A DNA stretch of 64,000 nucleotides from Vibrio maritimus (GCF_021441885.1 NZ_CP090438.1:2666001-2730000), one strand, 5' to 3'; shown: positions 8,514-18,273, counted from the first letter of the stretch. Notes: generated by a model not told the origin, from the sequence alone. Program-made: numbers and translations.

Positions 8514-8891
8514 CTAAATTGGCATCTTGATGATGCTTTCAAAATTCGACACCATCTTGTTACGCACTTGCATCAGTGCATTGAACGACAAACTCGCCTT
8601 CTGAGACGCTATCGTGGCACCTAATAGATCATCGCTTTGCCCAAGCTCGACTGCGGTGATCTTCTCCGACGCATGAGCTTGGTAATCGTTGACGGTATCA
8701 ATCACACCTTTTAGCGCCTTACCAAACTGCAAACTGTTCTCGGCAACCGAACTCTCCGCCACTTTACCGACCGACTGATAAGCATTCGTTTCAACGGATT
8801 TAACAGACAGCGGATTGCTCGCTATCGATTGTGCGGATGCCATTTTGTCCAACATCTCCTGCTGAAGCTGAATGACGCTGATCTTGTCCAT
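8514..8891 (-). CDS. fliE: Flagellar hook-basal body junction protein FliE, lateral-type
   Basis: FliE links the MS-ring to the proximal rod. It is a 125-residue protein with the usual C-terminal family pattern (FGKALKGVIDTVNDYQAHA, ATIASQKASLSFNALMQVRN, then KMVSNFESIIKMPI). The start is preceded by AAGGAC. It is located between the motY-like gene (26 bases) and fliF (14 bases). Confidence 0.9.
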   Translation of the reverse strand: MDKISVIQLQQEMLDKMASAQSIASNPLSVKSVETNAYQSVGKVAESSVAENSLQFGKALKGVIDTVNDYQAHASEKITAVELGQSDDLLGATIASQKASLSFNALMQVRNKMVSNFESIIKMPI

Positions 8892-8917
8892 TCTTTTGTC
8901 CTTGTTTTTATTGTTTT

Positions 8918-9772
8918 CTACTTCCTAACCAGTCGAATTTCGACACGCCGATTCTTGTTTCTTCCCTCAGGGGTAGTGTTGTCATACTTGGGATACCGGT
9001 CGCCATGACCGCGAATTTCTATCATGGATTTTGACACCCCATTTTCTACAAACCACTCAGCGACATCTGACCCCCTCTGTTTGGAGATCTGCAAATTGGC
9101 AACAGAGTCACCTGAGTTATCGGTATAACCATCTATCAGCACTCGGACTATCTTTTGGTCACGCTTAATTAACGTACTGATGTCATTAATGATTTGCTTT
9201 TGTGTTGAGGTAAGCTCAGTCGAGCCTCTGGCAAATAAAAGCTCGACTTGTCTGGCATGCTGAAAGTTCACAGGTGGGAGCTGATAGCGGCACTCATTAA
9301 ACTCTGTGAACGCTTGATTGAAGTGCGTTGTCGGGAAATAGACATCAAAATCCATCGCGTTAATGTTAAACCACGCTCCTCCAGCCATGTCAGCAAGCAG
9401 CAAATCAGCGCCATCTTTAGTGACGAGCTTAGTGCCACTACGAGAAATATTCTCGATGGTTGTGGTGGAATAGGATTTAGAGATCCCCCAAACCGGCTCT
9501 GTGGTATTGAAGGACGTCGATTTTGGTAACGAACGAACGCCACGCTTTTCGACGCCTAACTCCAGCGGCTCGGACGCCACTAGCGAAAACTGAACCCGGA
9601 ATCCTGTGTGCGGATCTTTAGCGGCTAAGATGCAGCGATCCACCTTAGCTTCAAACTGCCATTTCACCGCGTCAAAGGGAACAATGTATTTTTGACCAAG
9701 CGCCCCTATGGGTAGCAATGAAGCCATCATTACTATTTTTCGCAACACCTTGCCTGCAAACACAGTTCTCAT
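8918..9772 (-). CDS. motY: MotY-like T-ring/stator-associated protein, OmpA family
   Basis: MotY is a periplasmic protein of Vibrio-type motors that helps place stator units; lateral systems carry their own copy. The 284-residue protein has a signal-peptide-like N-terminus, then the MotY N-domain (YIVPFDAVKWQF, CRYQLPPVNF), then a C-terminal OmpA-like peptidoglycan-binding domain from about residue 165 (VRVLIDGYTDNSGD, IEIRGHGDRYPKYDN, GRNKNRRVEIRL). It sits 8 bases after flgL and before fliE. Vibrio lateral clusters also contain a motY, so the assignment fits. Confidence 0.85.
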   Translation of the reverse strand: MRTVFAGKVLRKIVMMASLLPIGALGQKYIVPFDAVKWQFEAKVDRCILAAKDPHTGFRVQFSLVASEPLELGVEKRGVRSLPKSTSFNTTEPVWGISKSYSTTTIENISRSGTKLVTKDGADLLLADMAGGAWFNINAMDFDVYFPTTHFNQAFTEFNECRYQLPPVNFQHARQVELLFARGSTELTSTQKQIINDISTLIKRDQKIVRVLIDGYTDNSGDSVANLQISKQRGSDVAEWFVENGVSKSMIEIRGHGDRYPKYDNTTPEGRNKNRRVEIRLVRK

Positions 9773-9780
9773 CCGTTCAC

Positions 9781-10662
9781 CTAAATCAAGTCAAAAAGCG
9801 AAATGCCAGCAACTCGAGCGAAGGTTTTCTGAGTCGCTTCTAAGGCAATCATGCTTTGATTGAGCTCTGTTGATGCTTCGGCATAATCGAGCTCTTCAAG
9901 ACTGGTGGTGACCGTCTCAGCAAAGAACACCATATCGATACTGGTCTCTTTTTGCCTATCCAAAGAGTTGTACTGACTACCTATATCGGTCAGTGACTCT
10001 AGTATCGTTTGGTGGGCCTGTTGGTTACTCTCCAAGGCATTACCGAGAGCGGCTTCGAAGCCCACGGTAGGTGCTTCAAGCTCCGCGATCGCACTATCTA
10101 AGGAAGAAAAAATCACGCTACTACCAATGACATCGGTGATCGTCAGGTTGTTATTCACATACTGGTCATCGCCTACTTTGGTCTGGCGATAGTCATTGTT
10201 GCCCGTAAACGCATAAGTGGTTGCATCAATTGCGGCTGTAAAAATATCGGTGCCAGAAAACAAATAGCTTCCCTCGTTTTTTTGATTCAATGTGGTAAGC
10301 ATTTCTTCTTTAAGGGATTTAAGCTCAAGTACAATACCTGCACGACTTTCTGTGTCGAGTGCGCCATTTTTGCCTTGCAGCAGCAGCTCGTTGATCTGCT
10401 GAGAAAGCTCTTCAAGCGTATTAATGTTGGTCTCGTAACGAGTGAGTTGAGACTGAACATTTTCAATGTTTCGCTGGTACTGCTGATTGTCAGAAATGTT
10501 CTTCTTGAGCCCTTCCAAACGAACCGCCGCAATAGGATCATCAGACAGATGATTGAGCTTCTTACCGGTCGACATTTGCTCAAACACGCGATTGAGTCGA
10601 ATGTTGTTGTCCATCAACGCTCGCTGCATGATGGCATTAAACTGTGAGTCGGTGACACGCAT
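9781..10662 (-). CDS. flgL: Flagellar hook-filament junction protein FlgL (HAP3), lateral-type
   Basis: FlgL joins the hook to the filament. The 293-residue protein has flagellin-like ends: the N-terminus (MRVTDSQFNAIMQRAL, QMSTGKKLNHLSDDPIAAVR) and a helical C-terminus (LNQSMIALEATQKTFARVAG). Its place directly after flgK (12 bases) confirms it. Confidence 0.92.
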   Translation of the reverse strand: MRVTDSQFNAIMQRALMDNNIRLNRVFEQMSTGKKLNHLSDDPIAAVRLEGLKKNISDNQQYQRNIENVQSQLTRYETNINTLEELSQQINELLLQGKNGALDTESRAGIVLELKSLKEEMLTTLNQKNEGSYLFSGTDIFTAAIDATTYAFTGNNDYRQTKVGDDQYVNNNLTITDVIGSSVIFSSLDSAIAELEAPTVGFEAALGNALESNQQAHQTILESLTDIGSQYNSLDRQKETSIDMVFFAETVTTSLEELDYAEASTELNQSMIALEATQKTFARVAGISLFDLI

Positions 10663-10674
10663 CGTCTTCTCTCC

Positions 10675-12066
10675 TTAGAATGCTTGCAGTAAGGTCTGGA
10701 ACATTTGATTGGCGGTGCTTATGACCTTCATGTTGGCCTCATAAGCATTGAGATAAAGCATCATATTCGCTGCTTCTTCGTCTGAATTCACCGCACTCAC
10801 ACTATCGCGAATGACTTGGGCATCCTCTAAGCTGATTTGAGCCGCCGTCGATTCACTTTCCGCTTGGCGTGTGAAGATACCGATATCGCCTAGCAATCCA
10901 GAGTAAGCGCTATAAAGTGTCTTCCCCGTTACTGAGCCACTCGTGAGTGCCTTTTGCGAGAGCATGGAGAGTTCGGTTAATTTACCTCCATCACCGACTT
11001 GCCCTGTGCTGGAAAACGCCAAACGCTCTGGCGTGAGTGTGCTGTTAATGGCGATAGATGAGGCTTCACTGCCCGGAGTTACCACAAATAGATCGCTATT
11101 AGGGCTTAATAATTGAGTGCCGTCTAACGCGTATCCACCACTTAGCACACTATTGACCTCTAAGCTCAAGGCGCCCGCCATGTCATTTAGAAGGGTCTTA
11201 ATAGGTTCATACTGCTGAGTTTTGAGTGCTTCAATCGCACCAAGCTCACCACCCAGAGACGCATCTACTGGGGTTACCATGGTTTGAAATTGGATGTTTA
11301 AGTCCGTGCTGTAAGGATCGCTATTGGTAATGTTGCGCTCTAGCCTTGCTGAATAGCCATTGATTACCAAAGGTTGACCATTCGGTGTGGATACCTCCAC
11401 ACCACCAGAGTCTAAGTAGATAACTTGAATATCCACCGATTTGGCAAGCTCATTAAGGTGTTTATCCATGGAATCTTGTAGACCCGAGATGCTTTTGCCT
11501 AGCAGCGCATCCGCTTGAAGTTGAGTATTGAGCTTGGCGATGCTTTCAAGCTGACTATTAACGCTAGCAACAACAGCACCATAGCGCTCGCTTTGTGCAG
11601 CTTCTTGCTGGTTAAGCTGCCCATAAACCGAGTTGAATTGCTGAGCCAAAGCGTCAGCGTTGGTGAGCACTTGTTGGCGAAATGCCAAACTTTCTGGGGA
11701 TACGCTCGCCTCATCGATAGCCGCAAAGAAATTATTGAGCCCTGAGGTCAAGCTAAGCCCCTCTGCCCCCAGCATATTCTCTAAGTTAGATAACCCCTCG
11801 AAATAGGTTTGCGAATATTGAGCAAGCTCCGTCGATTCGCGCAGTCGATTGACACTTGATTGCTCCGCAATACGAATCACACTACCAACTTCTACACCTG
11901 CGCCAAGATTCACGCCATTGATAAAATTACCCGAGGAAGTCGCGGTGAAATTGACCACCTGCCGGCTGTAACCTGGCGTGTTAACGTTAGCCGTATTTTG
12001 CGCCGTGGTATTTAAAGCGACTCGGTTGGCTAAGACACCCGATAATCCGATATTGACCATTCCCAT
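10675..12066 (-). CDS. flgK: Flagellar hook-filament junction protein FlgK (HAP1), lateral-type
   Basis: FlgK is the first junction protein on the hook. It has 463 residues, with the rod/hook-family N-terminus (NIGLSGVLANRVALNTTAQN followed by TANVNTPGYSRQ) and the conserved C-terminus (EEAANMMLYLNAYEANMKVI, ending FQTLLQAF). It is somewhat shorter than the roughly 550-residue enteric protein, through a reduced middle domain. The start overlaps the flgJ stop by one base (TAATG). Confidence 0.93.
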   Translation of the reverse strand: MGMVNIGLSGVLANRVALNTTAQNTANVNTPGYSRQVVNFTATSSGNFINGVNLGAGVEVGSVIRIAEQSSVNRLRESTELAQYSQTYFEGLSNLENMLGAEGLSLTSGLNNFFAAIDEASVSPESLAFRQQVLTNADALAQQFNSVYGQLNQQEAAQSERYGAVVASVNSQLESIAKLNTQLQADALLGKSISGLQDSMDKHLNELAKSVDIQVIYLDSGGVEVSTPNGQPLVINGYSARLERNITNSDPYSTDLNIQFQTMVTPVDASLGGELGAIEALKTQQYEPIKTLLNDMAGALSLEVNSVLSGGYALDGTQLLSPNSDLFVVTPGSEASSIAINSTLTPERLAFSSTGQVGDGGKLTELSMLSQKALTSGSVTGKTLYSAYSGLLGDIGIFTRQAESESTAAQISLEDAQVIRDSVSAVNSDEEAANMMLYLNAYEANMKVISTANQMFQTLLQAF

Positions 12067-12674
12067 TAGCGCTGTCCTCTAAGTTGTTTAGTGCTCTGCA
12101 AAGCCTCAATAGCGTCAATATTTGAATGACGAAGTGTTGGGGTCACGTTATGTGAGCCTGTCATCGGAACGCGAGATGCCAGCTGCTGATAGATCATTTC
12201 TGCCAGACCAAAGTGAGATTGCTGACTTAAGCTTTGTGCTAACTGAGCATCGAGCATGCCTTGAAACAAACTCGACGATTTTGTGGAGAGTGGATTGTTT
12301 TCGTCACTCAAGGCTTCCGTGGCTGCACGCATGCGCTTTAGCATAGATTGAATAAACAAGGCTTCGAACTGCTCAGCGGCAGCCAACAAACCTTGTTGAC
12401 TGTTGTCATATTTGAGTTTTGAAAGTGAATTCTGGTCGAGATAGAAGTGGCTTGAGGGGCCCATATCTGCTTTGATATGGCTATCAATGTCAGAGCTCGC
12501 CGTATGCGATTGTCGCTCAACGCGATTGACCACGTCCGTGAACGCCGGCGGGGTCGAGCTATTCGACCTTTCCTCTACTGGTAGCAGCAATACTGATGCT
12601 TTTATCTCACCTGTGGTAAACCCGTCGAGTACGGAGTCTTTGGCAATAATTGCCAGAGCATTGGAGTCAATCAT
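12066..12674 (-). CDS. flgJ: FlgJ-type rod-cap protein without a muramidase domain, lateral-type
   Basis: FlgJ caps the growing rod. The 202-residue protein has the N-terminal rod-binding domain (GLLAAAEQFEALFIQSMLKR, NPLSTKSSSLFQGMLDAQLA, SQQSHFGLAEMIYQQL) and then ends. The C-terminal peptidoglycan hydrolase domain of enteric and polar FlgJ (total about 310 residues) is absent, so wall clearance for this flagellum must come from another enzyme. It overlaps flgI by four bases (ATGA) and flgK by one. Confidence 0.88.
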   Translation of the reverse strand: MIDSNALAIIAKDSVLDGFTTGEIKASVLLLPVEERSNSSTPPAFTDVVNRVERQSHTASSDIDSHIKADMGPSSHFYLDQNSLSKLKYDNSQQGLLAAAEQFEALFIQSMLKRMRAATEALSDENNPLSTKSSSLFQGMLDAQLAQSLSQQSHFGLAEMIYQQLASRVPMTGSHNVTPTLRHSNIDAIEALQSTKQLRGQR

Positions 12675-13819
12675 ATCACCACCAGCTCCCCGTTAATCGC
12701 CCCTACTTCATCGAGGGCTTGTAGGATCTGCATTAAGGCCTCTGGTGTTGCGCCTATATTATTAATGGCATCGACTATCTCTTGTAAATTGGTGCCAGGC
12801 GGCCAAACCATGGTCGTGCCGTCATCTTCATCTACGCTGATCTGAGTGTTCTGCACGACCGCCGTTTCACCCGCCGTATTGAAAGCGCCACCCGGTTGAG
12901 ATACCGACTGTGACTCAAGCACAGTCACCGTGATACCACCTTGGCTTACCGCCGCTTCAGTGACCGTTACTCGTTGGCTTATGACGACCGTACCTGTGCG
13001 AGAGTTAAACACCACTTTGGGCATTTTTCGCCCTTCTTCTATCTCGAGCTCCTGAATCATAGCGACAAACATTACGCGGTCTTCACTATCGATAGGTGCT
13101 GAAATCTCAACTTGTCCTTTATTAAGAGCCTTCGCTACCTGTCCACCAAAAGTGAGGTTAATGGCTTTGGAAATATTCAGCGCTGTCTCATAGTTAGGGT
13201 GTCTTAGCTGCAGTCGAATCGTTGGATCACGGTCCACGCCAGTCGAGATAGCACGCTCCAATGTGGCGCCGTTGGGTATTCGGCCTACGGTAGGCGTATT
13301 GCGTGTCACGCTAGTGCCATTCTCACCCGTGGCATTAAATCCCCCGACGACCAAACTGCCTTGCGCTACCGCGTAGACCTCACCATCAATACCTCTTAGT
13401 GGGGTTAGCAGCAAGGTACCGCCTCGTAAACTTTTGGCATCTCCTAGCGATGACACCGTCACGGTGACGTTTTGCCCTGGCCCCATGTGCGGCTCTATCG
13501 CCGCGGTCACACTGACCGCCGCGACATTCTTCAATTTAGGGTTGGTGGAGTCATCGAGCTGTACTCCGAACTGCTTAATCATGTTCACGACAGATTGCTG
13601 AGTAAATTTGACTTGGGACTTGTCGCCCGACCCATCTAAACCCACTACTAGTCCATAGCCAATGAGCTGGTTCTGCCTATCACCATATACGTCTGCGACC
13701 TCGGCAATCGGACGCGCAGCCAGGGTTTCAAACGTCATCAGTATCAGGACCAACGCCAACAAACCGCGCAATCCACGGCGCGCAATCACCAATAAATTTT
13801 GCTTTTCTTGTGTATTCAT
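12671..13819 (-). CDS. flgI: Flagellar P-ring protein FlgI, lateral-type
   Basis: FlgI forms the P-ring, the bushing in the peptidoglycan layer. An N-terminal export signal (LRGLLALVLILMTFETLAARP) precedes the mature protein, which begins with the usual ADVYGDRQNQLIGYGLVVGL pattern and contains SLGDAKSLRGGTLLLTPLRG and GTNLQEIVDAINNIGATPE. The start at 13819 (TAATG overlap with flgH, GGA ten bases upstream) is preferred; an in-frame ATG at 13834 would add five residues. Confidence 0.92.
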   Translation of the reverse strand: MNTQEKQNLLVIARRGLRGLLALVLILMTFETLAARPIAEVADVYGDRQNQLIGYGLVVGLDGSGDKSQVKFTQQSVVNMIKQFGVQLDDSTNPKLKNVAAVSVTAAIEPHMGPGQNVTVTVSSLGDAKSLRGGTLLLTPLRGIDGEVYAVAQGSLVVGGFNATGENGTSVTRNTPTVGRIPNGATLERAISTGVDRDPTIRLQLRHPNYETALNISKAINLTFGGQVAKALNKGQVEISAPIDSEDRVMFVAMIQELEIEEGRKMPKVVFNSRTGTVVISQRVTVTEAAVSQGGITVTVLESQSVSQPGGAFNTAGETAVVQNTQISVDEDDGTTMVWPPGTNLQEIVDAINNIGATPEALMQILQALDEVGAINGELVVI

Positions 13820-14559
13820 TAGAACGGCATCCATGGTGAGTTAAAGAATTGGGTTAACCAACCCGCCGTGTTGCTGTCTGCGAAAGTACCGCGGCCAGCG
13901 TAGGTAATGCGAGCATCGGCAATACGCTGCGAAGAGAGGGTATTGTCCGCTTGAATATCATCGACCCTCACATTACCTGTAAGCCGAATGTACTCATCCC
14001 CTTGATTGAGTTTGAGCCATTTCTCGCCGCGAACTCGCAGCACACCATTAGGTAACACATCGTAGACGGTCACCGTGATGGAACCCGTAAGTCGGTTACC
14101 TTGAGTTGATGCTGCTGCACCGTCGAAGTCACGCGATGCCTCAAGTGATGCCGCGCCCTCTGGGTAGGTGGTAGCCCCTAACGTTGGTGCCGCAACCGCT
14201 ACGCTCGAATCTTTACCAAATTGTGTCGATGCACTTTTATCAGACTCAGTTTTTTCATCGAGGACGACGGTTAAGATATCTCCGACTCGATAGGCACGAC
14301 GATCTTGAAACAGAGTCATCGCAGTTTTTCCGGTATAGAGGCTTCCTTTGCTCACTCTCGTCACTTGATAATCGAGTTCCGGTGGTGCGTACGCTTCATC
14401 ATCCGGAGATGGCGGTATGAACTCTTCTTGCCTGCCTGCGCAGCCAGAGAGGTTGATGACCAATAACGCAACCACAGCCATAAAGTAGATCGCTCCAATG
14501 GCATGTCGTTTCTCTATTGCGCCCGTCTTTTTCGACGTTTGTGGTTCCGGCTTAGCCAT
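13819..14559 (-). CDS. flgH: Flagellar L-ring lipoprotein FlgH, lateral-type
   Basis: FlgH forms the outer-membrane L-ring. The signal sequence ends in the lipobox LSGC, with Cys40 as the lipid attachment site. The mature part has SLYTGKTAMTLFQDRRAYRVG, GDILTVVLDEKTESDKSA and the C-terminal IADARITYAGRGTFADSNTA pattern, ending WLTQFFNSPWMPF. The protein has 246 residues, normal apart from a longer hydrophilic lead before the signal sequence. It lies 37 bases after flgG. Confidence 0.93.
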   Translation of the reverse strand: MAKPEPQTSKKTGAIEKRHAIGAIYFMAVVALLVINLSGCAGRQEEFIPPSPDDEAYAPPELDYQVTRVSKGSLYTGKTAMTLFQDRRAYRVGDILTVVLDEKTESDKSASTQFGKDSSVAVAAPTLGATTYPEGAASLEASRDFDGAAASTQGNRLTGSITVTVYDVLPNGVLRVRGEKWLKLNQGDEYIRLTGNVRVDDIQADNTLSSQRIADARITYAGRGTFADSNTAGWLTQFFNSPWMPF

Positions 14560-14596
14560 ACGTTCCTCGCATCAGGTCACCTAATCGCGTTTCTAC

Positions 14597-15382
14597 TTAG
14601 GACTGCTGCGCAATGTATTGCAGCATTTCATCCGCCGCGCTGACCATTTTGGCACTCATTTCATAAGCACGTTGAGTGGCGATCATATCCACCATTTCTT
14701 CCACCACTTGAACATTAGACCCCTCAAGTGCGCCTTGCTTGAGCTGCCCTGAGCCTTCTGTTCCAGCCACTAACTCAACCGCCTCGCCTGACCCCTCCGT
14801 TTCTGCAAACAAGTTGCCGCCTTGAGCAGCAAGACCTGCTGGATTCATAAACTTCACTATGGTGATCTGCCCTAACGCCTCTGGGTTCACTTGCCCTGGA
14901 ATGGTGGCCGTTGCAACCCCATCGGCGGTAATACTGACTAAGGTTGCTTCTGGCGGGATGACAATTTCGGGGATCAGCGGGTAGCCTTGAGTGTTAACCA
15001 GCTGTCCATCGGAGTTGGTATGAAACTGACCATTTCGGGTATAGAGCAGCTCACCATCAGAATTCTCTATCTGAAAAAAACCGTCGCCCAAGATAGCGAT
15101 ATCGAATTGCTGATTGGTGTTTTGAACATTGCCTTGCGTGAAGACTTTTTCTGTCCCGACAACCCTAACGCCATTCCCTAACTGAATACCTGTGGGGTGC
15201 TCATTGAGCTCGGTCGTTTCGGTACCCGCTTGTTTGTCGACACTGTAAAACAGGTCTTCAAAGACGACTCGGTCACGTTTAAAACCAACGGTGTTAATGT
15301 TGGCGAGATTGTTGGAAATGGCCGTCATCTTCGCATCTTGTGCAGCCATCCCTGTTTTCGATATCCATAATGCACTGTGCAT
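14597..15382 (-). CDS. flgG: Flagellar distal rod protein FlgG, lateral-type
   Basis: FlgG forms the distal rod. It has 261 residues with the rod/hook N-terminal motif (MTAISNNLANINTVGFKRDR), central DIAILGDGFFQIENSDGELL and LYTRNGQFHTNSDGQLVN, and the C-terminal SNVQVVEEMVDMIATQRAYE. This is a close fit to the family in length and motifs. It is 11 bases downstream of flgF. Confidence 0.94.
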   Translation of the reverse strand: MHSALWISKTGMAAQDAKMTAISNNLANINTVGFKRDRVVFEDLFYSVDKQAGTETTELNEHPTGIQLGNGVRVVGTEKVFTQGNVQNTNQQFDIAILGDGFFQIENSDGELLYTRNGQFHTNSDGQLVNTQGYPLIPEIVIPPEATLVSITADGVATATIPGQVNPEALGQITIVKFMNPAGLAAQGGNLFAETEGSGEAVELVAGTEGSGQLKQGALEGSNVQVVEEMVDMIATQRAYEMSAKMVSAADEMLQYIAQQS

Positions 15383-15393
15383 TAGAGCCTTCC

Positions 15394-16128
15394 TTAAGCT
15401 TTAAGAAGCTTGTTCCCTATTTGTGCGATTTCATCGGCAGATGCCATCACTTCAATTTGCATCTCGTACTGACGAGTAAGCGACATAATGCTGACCAGTT
15501 CCTCAAGGCTGGACACATTACTGGCCTCCAAATAGCCCGACCGGACCTGAACGGTAAAATCCTCCCCAAGCTCATCACCAGCTTTTGGAACAAAGTGACC
15601 ACTGGCATGCATCGTCATCTGCTCATAGTCTGGCTTCACAAGCTTTAGAGCCCCGACTTCAAGCGAAGCCTCGCCGCCAATTGGGGTCACGGACACTAAG
15701 CCATTGCTGCTTATAGAGACAAACTCAAAATCTGGGAGCACCATTGGACCTTCTGTCGACATCACGCGGCGCCCTCCTAAAAAGAGCTGACCATCACCGT
15801 CAAGACGAAAGTTACCTGCACGGCTATAGAGCTCTTCAGGTTCATTTTCCAAGCCTTCTAAGGTGAAAAAGCCGTCACCATTAATAGAGACATCAAGTGG
15901 TCTGTCGGTACGAATGTCTTCACCCTGACGAAAGTTATTCACTGCCGAGTTGGTGCGAGACGTGACCGACGTCAAAAAGCCAGAGCCTTCAAGGCGCATT
16001 GGAGAGGAGTGCTCCATCAAAGCCTTAAAACCTATGGTATCGGCATGGGATAGATTATTGGCACGTACGTGCTGAGCGAGCATGGTTCGCTCAGCACCTT
16101 TCGCGGCGCTGAATAATATGGGGTTCAT
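15394..16128 (-). CDS. flgF: Flagellar proximal rod protein FlgF, lateral-type
   Basis: FlgF is a proximal rod subunit. The 244-residue protein has a rod-family N-terminus (AQHVRANNLSHADTIGFKAL), the DVSINGDGFFTLEGLE segment and a C-terminus with YLEASNVSSLEELVSIMSLT. The position between flgE and flgG and the length agree with FlgF. It is 4 bases downstream of flgE. Confidence 0.92.
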   Translation of the reverse strand: MNPILFSAAKGAERTMLAQHVRANNLSHADTIGFKALMEHSSPMRLEGSGFLTSVTSRTNSAVNNFRQGEDIRTDRPLDVSINGDGFFTLEGLENEPEELYSRAGNFRLDGDGQLFLGGRRVMSTEGPMVLPDFEFVSISSNGLVSVTPIGGEASLEVGALKLVKPDYEQMTMHASGHFVPKAGDELGEDFTVQVRSGYLEASNVSSLEELVSIMSLTRQYEMQIEVMASADEIAQIGNKLLKA

Positions 16129-16132
16129 TGTT

Positions 16133-17380
16133 CTACACCACGTTAAATAGCGCTTGAGTCAATTGATCTGAGGTTGAGATCGATTTGGTATTCGCCTGGT
16201 AATTTCGCTGCGCGGTCATTAACGCCACCAACTCGGAGGTTAAGTCAACGTTTGAACCTTCTAGCGCGCCCGAGGTCAAGTCACCAAATACGCCACTCCC
16301 AGCAGTACCCAGCACAGGCGTGCCGGAGCTGAAACTTTGCAGCCAAGCAGTATCACTGGTTTTAATCAAATTCTGAGGAGAGGCGAAGTTAGCAAGCACA
16401 ACCTGACCCTGAAGCTGTGATTGGCCATTGGTATAGGTCGCGTAGATCTTGCCATCGTTTTCCATTCGAACGCTGGCATAGTCGCCGGAGGTATAGCCAT
16501 TAGGGCTATTCTTTGACACAACAAAATCACTGCCGTATTGAGTAATGCTCGCTAGGTCCACATTAATGTCAAGATTGCTGGCAACTGGCGCTAGAGTCAC
16601 TGGGATGTTGTAGTTGCCATCCACCGTTAGCGTATTGCTCGCTGCACCTAAATCAAGCGTACCATCATTGCCAAACACCACGGTTTCAACGTCCGATGCG
16701 TCCGCGGTGCCACTGCCATCCAAATCAGCTTGAACACCATCAACATAGACGTATAAGTTCCACTCATTGGTGTTAGCAGTCTTCACAAAATATTGGCTTA
16801 CGGTGTGTGGATTACCTAGTGAATCAAAAACGGGCGTGGTATAGGAGTGGTTGTAGCTATTTGAATCCGTTGGGTCGAACGTCGCACTGGTAGGTACATT
16901 TTCTCGTGCATCTAAGTTAGCAACAAAGTCGATGCTGTCCGTTGCCTTGGCTTGTAATGACGCGGTACTGATTTGCACCGTACCCACAGAGCCTAACATC
17001 AGGTTGTTGTTCCCATCGACCGAATAACCTTTAAGGGCTGCGCCATTGTTAGCAATGATCTGCCCGTCCGCGTTCATATTAAAAATACCAGAACGGGTAT
17101 AAAGGGTTTGGCCTTTGTTGTCTTCGAGCACAAAGAAGCCATTGCCACTCAATGCCATATCGAGCGATCGCCCTGTCCCCGTGACCGTGCCGCTTTTCTC
17201 AAAGTTCTGAGACACGCCAACAACCTCAACACCGCCCGCTTCGCTTCCGCTATAAACAGAAGCAAATTCGGTCCGTGACTCTTTAAAGCCCGATGTCGAA
17301 ACATTGGCGATGTTGTTTGAAATGGTATTGAGCTCTGAGTTGGAGGCATTTAGCCCGCTCAATGCAATACTAAAACTCAT
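16133..17380 (-). CDS. flgE: Flagellar hook protein FlgE, lateral-type
   Basis: FlgE builds the hook. It has 415 residues, with the N-terminus MSFSIALSGLNASNSELNTI and SNNIANVSTSGFKESRTEF, the middle LDMALSGNGFFVLEDNKGQT, and the C-terminus LEGSNVDLTSELVALMTAQR. There is a 165-base gap to flgD upstream in which no convincing promoter was found. Confidence 0.94.
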   Translation of the reverse strand: MSFSIALSGLNASNSELNTISNNIANVSTSGFKESRTEFASVYSGSEAGGVEVVGVSQNFEKSGTVTGTGRSLDMALSGNGFFVLEDNKGQTLYTRSGIFNMNADGQIIANNGAALKGYSVDGNNNLMLGSVGTVQISTASLQAKATDSIDFVANLDARENVPTSATFDPTDSNSYNHSYTTPVFDSLGNPHTVSQYFVKTANTNEWNLYVYVDGVQADLDGSGTADASDVETVVFGNDGTLDLGAASNTLTVDGNYNIPVTLAPVASNLDINVDLASITQYGSDFVVSKNSPNGYTSGDYASVRMENDGKIYATYTNGQSQLQGQVVLANFASPQNLIKTSDTAWLQSFSSGTPVLGTAGSGVFGDLTSGALEGSNVDLTSELVALMTAQRNYQANTKSISTSDQLTQALFNVV

Positions 17381-17545
17381 AATGTCATCCTCTTCATTCC
17401 TAAAGAGGCTATCTCCTGGCTCTATGTCCTATTGGAGAACGACAGCCGTCATCTTACTTACCACGGCGCCAAACAAAAAAGAGCGCCAAAATTCAGTTCA
17501 AAATAGTAAAAGCGAAAATTAAACCTTTCTGATTAGCTCAAGCAG

Positions 17546-18211
17546 TTACTGCGAAAAAGCCGCCACGTCATAAAAAGCAACACGCCCAATCCCTTCAACC
17601 TCTAAATGGCTAGTCCCATCCATGGCAGGTGTCGTCACCTTCGCTACCGTACCGTGCTGAAAGATGGTCGGGGAATAGCTTTGTCCACTATCTAGGCTTA
17701 CTCGCATTTGATAGTGACCGTTTAGTCCATGCTGCTGCGCATCAATAGTGAAATTCACTTGCCCAGCAGATTTAGGACCCAGCGGTATCTGTGTCACGTT
17801 GCCCGCGCTATCTAAGAGCTCAATCGTGACTGTATTTGAAGGAGCGAGCAGTTCGATATAGCCTTGATTAACACTAGATGGTGTCATCTGAAGCTGATCG
17901 CTTCGAACCGTCACACTTTTGTCTACCAAACCAGCGGTACTCAGTACCTGTAAGTTATCGAGCATCGCCGTATTTGACTGCATCAATTGCACCAGATTTT
18001 CGGTACTCTCTACCTGAGAAAACTGCGCGAGCTGAGAGACATACTCAGTGCCATCCGTTGGATTCAGTGGATCTTGATTCTCTATCTGAGCCACCATCAA
18101 AGTTATGAACTCGTTTTTTAACGCTTCACCACTATTTGGATTGGTCTGAGGCGCCGCAGTCGAGGCTGACTCAATGGTATTGACCTGCGCTGCACCTGAT
18201 ATCGTTGCCAT
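17546..18211 (-). CDS. flgD: Flagellar hook-cap protein FlgD, lateral-type
   Basis: FlgD is the scaffold for hook polymerisation and is discarded later. It has 221 residues. The N-terminal FlgD segment reads LKNEFITLMVAQIENQDPLN then PTDGTEYVSQLAQFSQVES, and is followed by the FlgD Ig/Tudor-like region (VTIELLDSAGNVTQIPLG, FTIDAQQHGLNGHYQMRV). Confidence 0.93.
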   Translation of the reverse strand: MATISGAAQVNTIESASTAAPQTNPNSGEALKNEFITLMVAQIENQDPLNPTDGTEYVSQLAQFSQVESTENLVQLMQSNTAMLDNLQVLSTAGLVDKSVTVRSDQLQMTPSSVNQGYIELLAPSNTVTIELLDSAGNVTQIPLGPKSAGQVNFTIDAQQHGLNGHYQMRVSLDSGQSYSPTIFQHGTVAKVTTPAMDGTSHLEVEGIGRVAFYDVAAFSQ

Positions 18212-18273
18212 CGTCTTGATTATCCTTTAAAGATGTCCAGTTTGACTCATCGAGCTACAGTAGCCTTACTTAG

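Noticed and set aside
17430..17470. Sigma-28-type promoter in the flgE-flgD gap (AACGACA box)
   Set aside because: At the right spacing the -35 octamer matches only about half of TGAAATGG.
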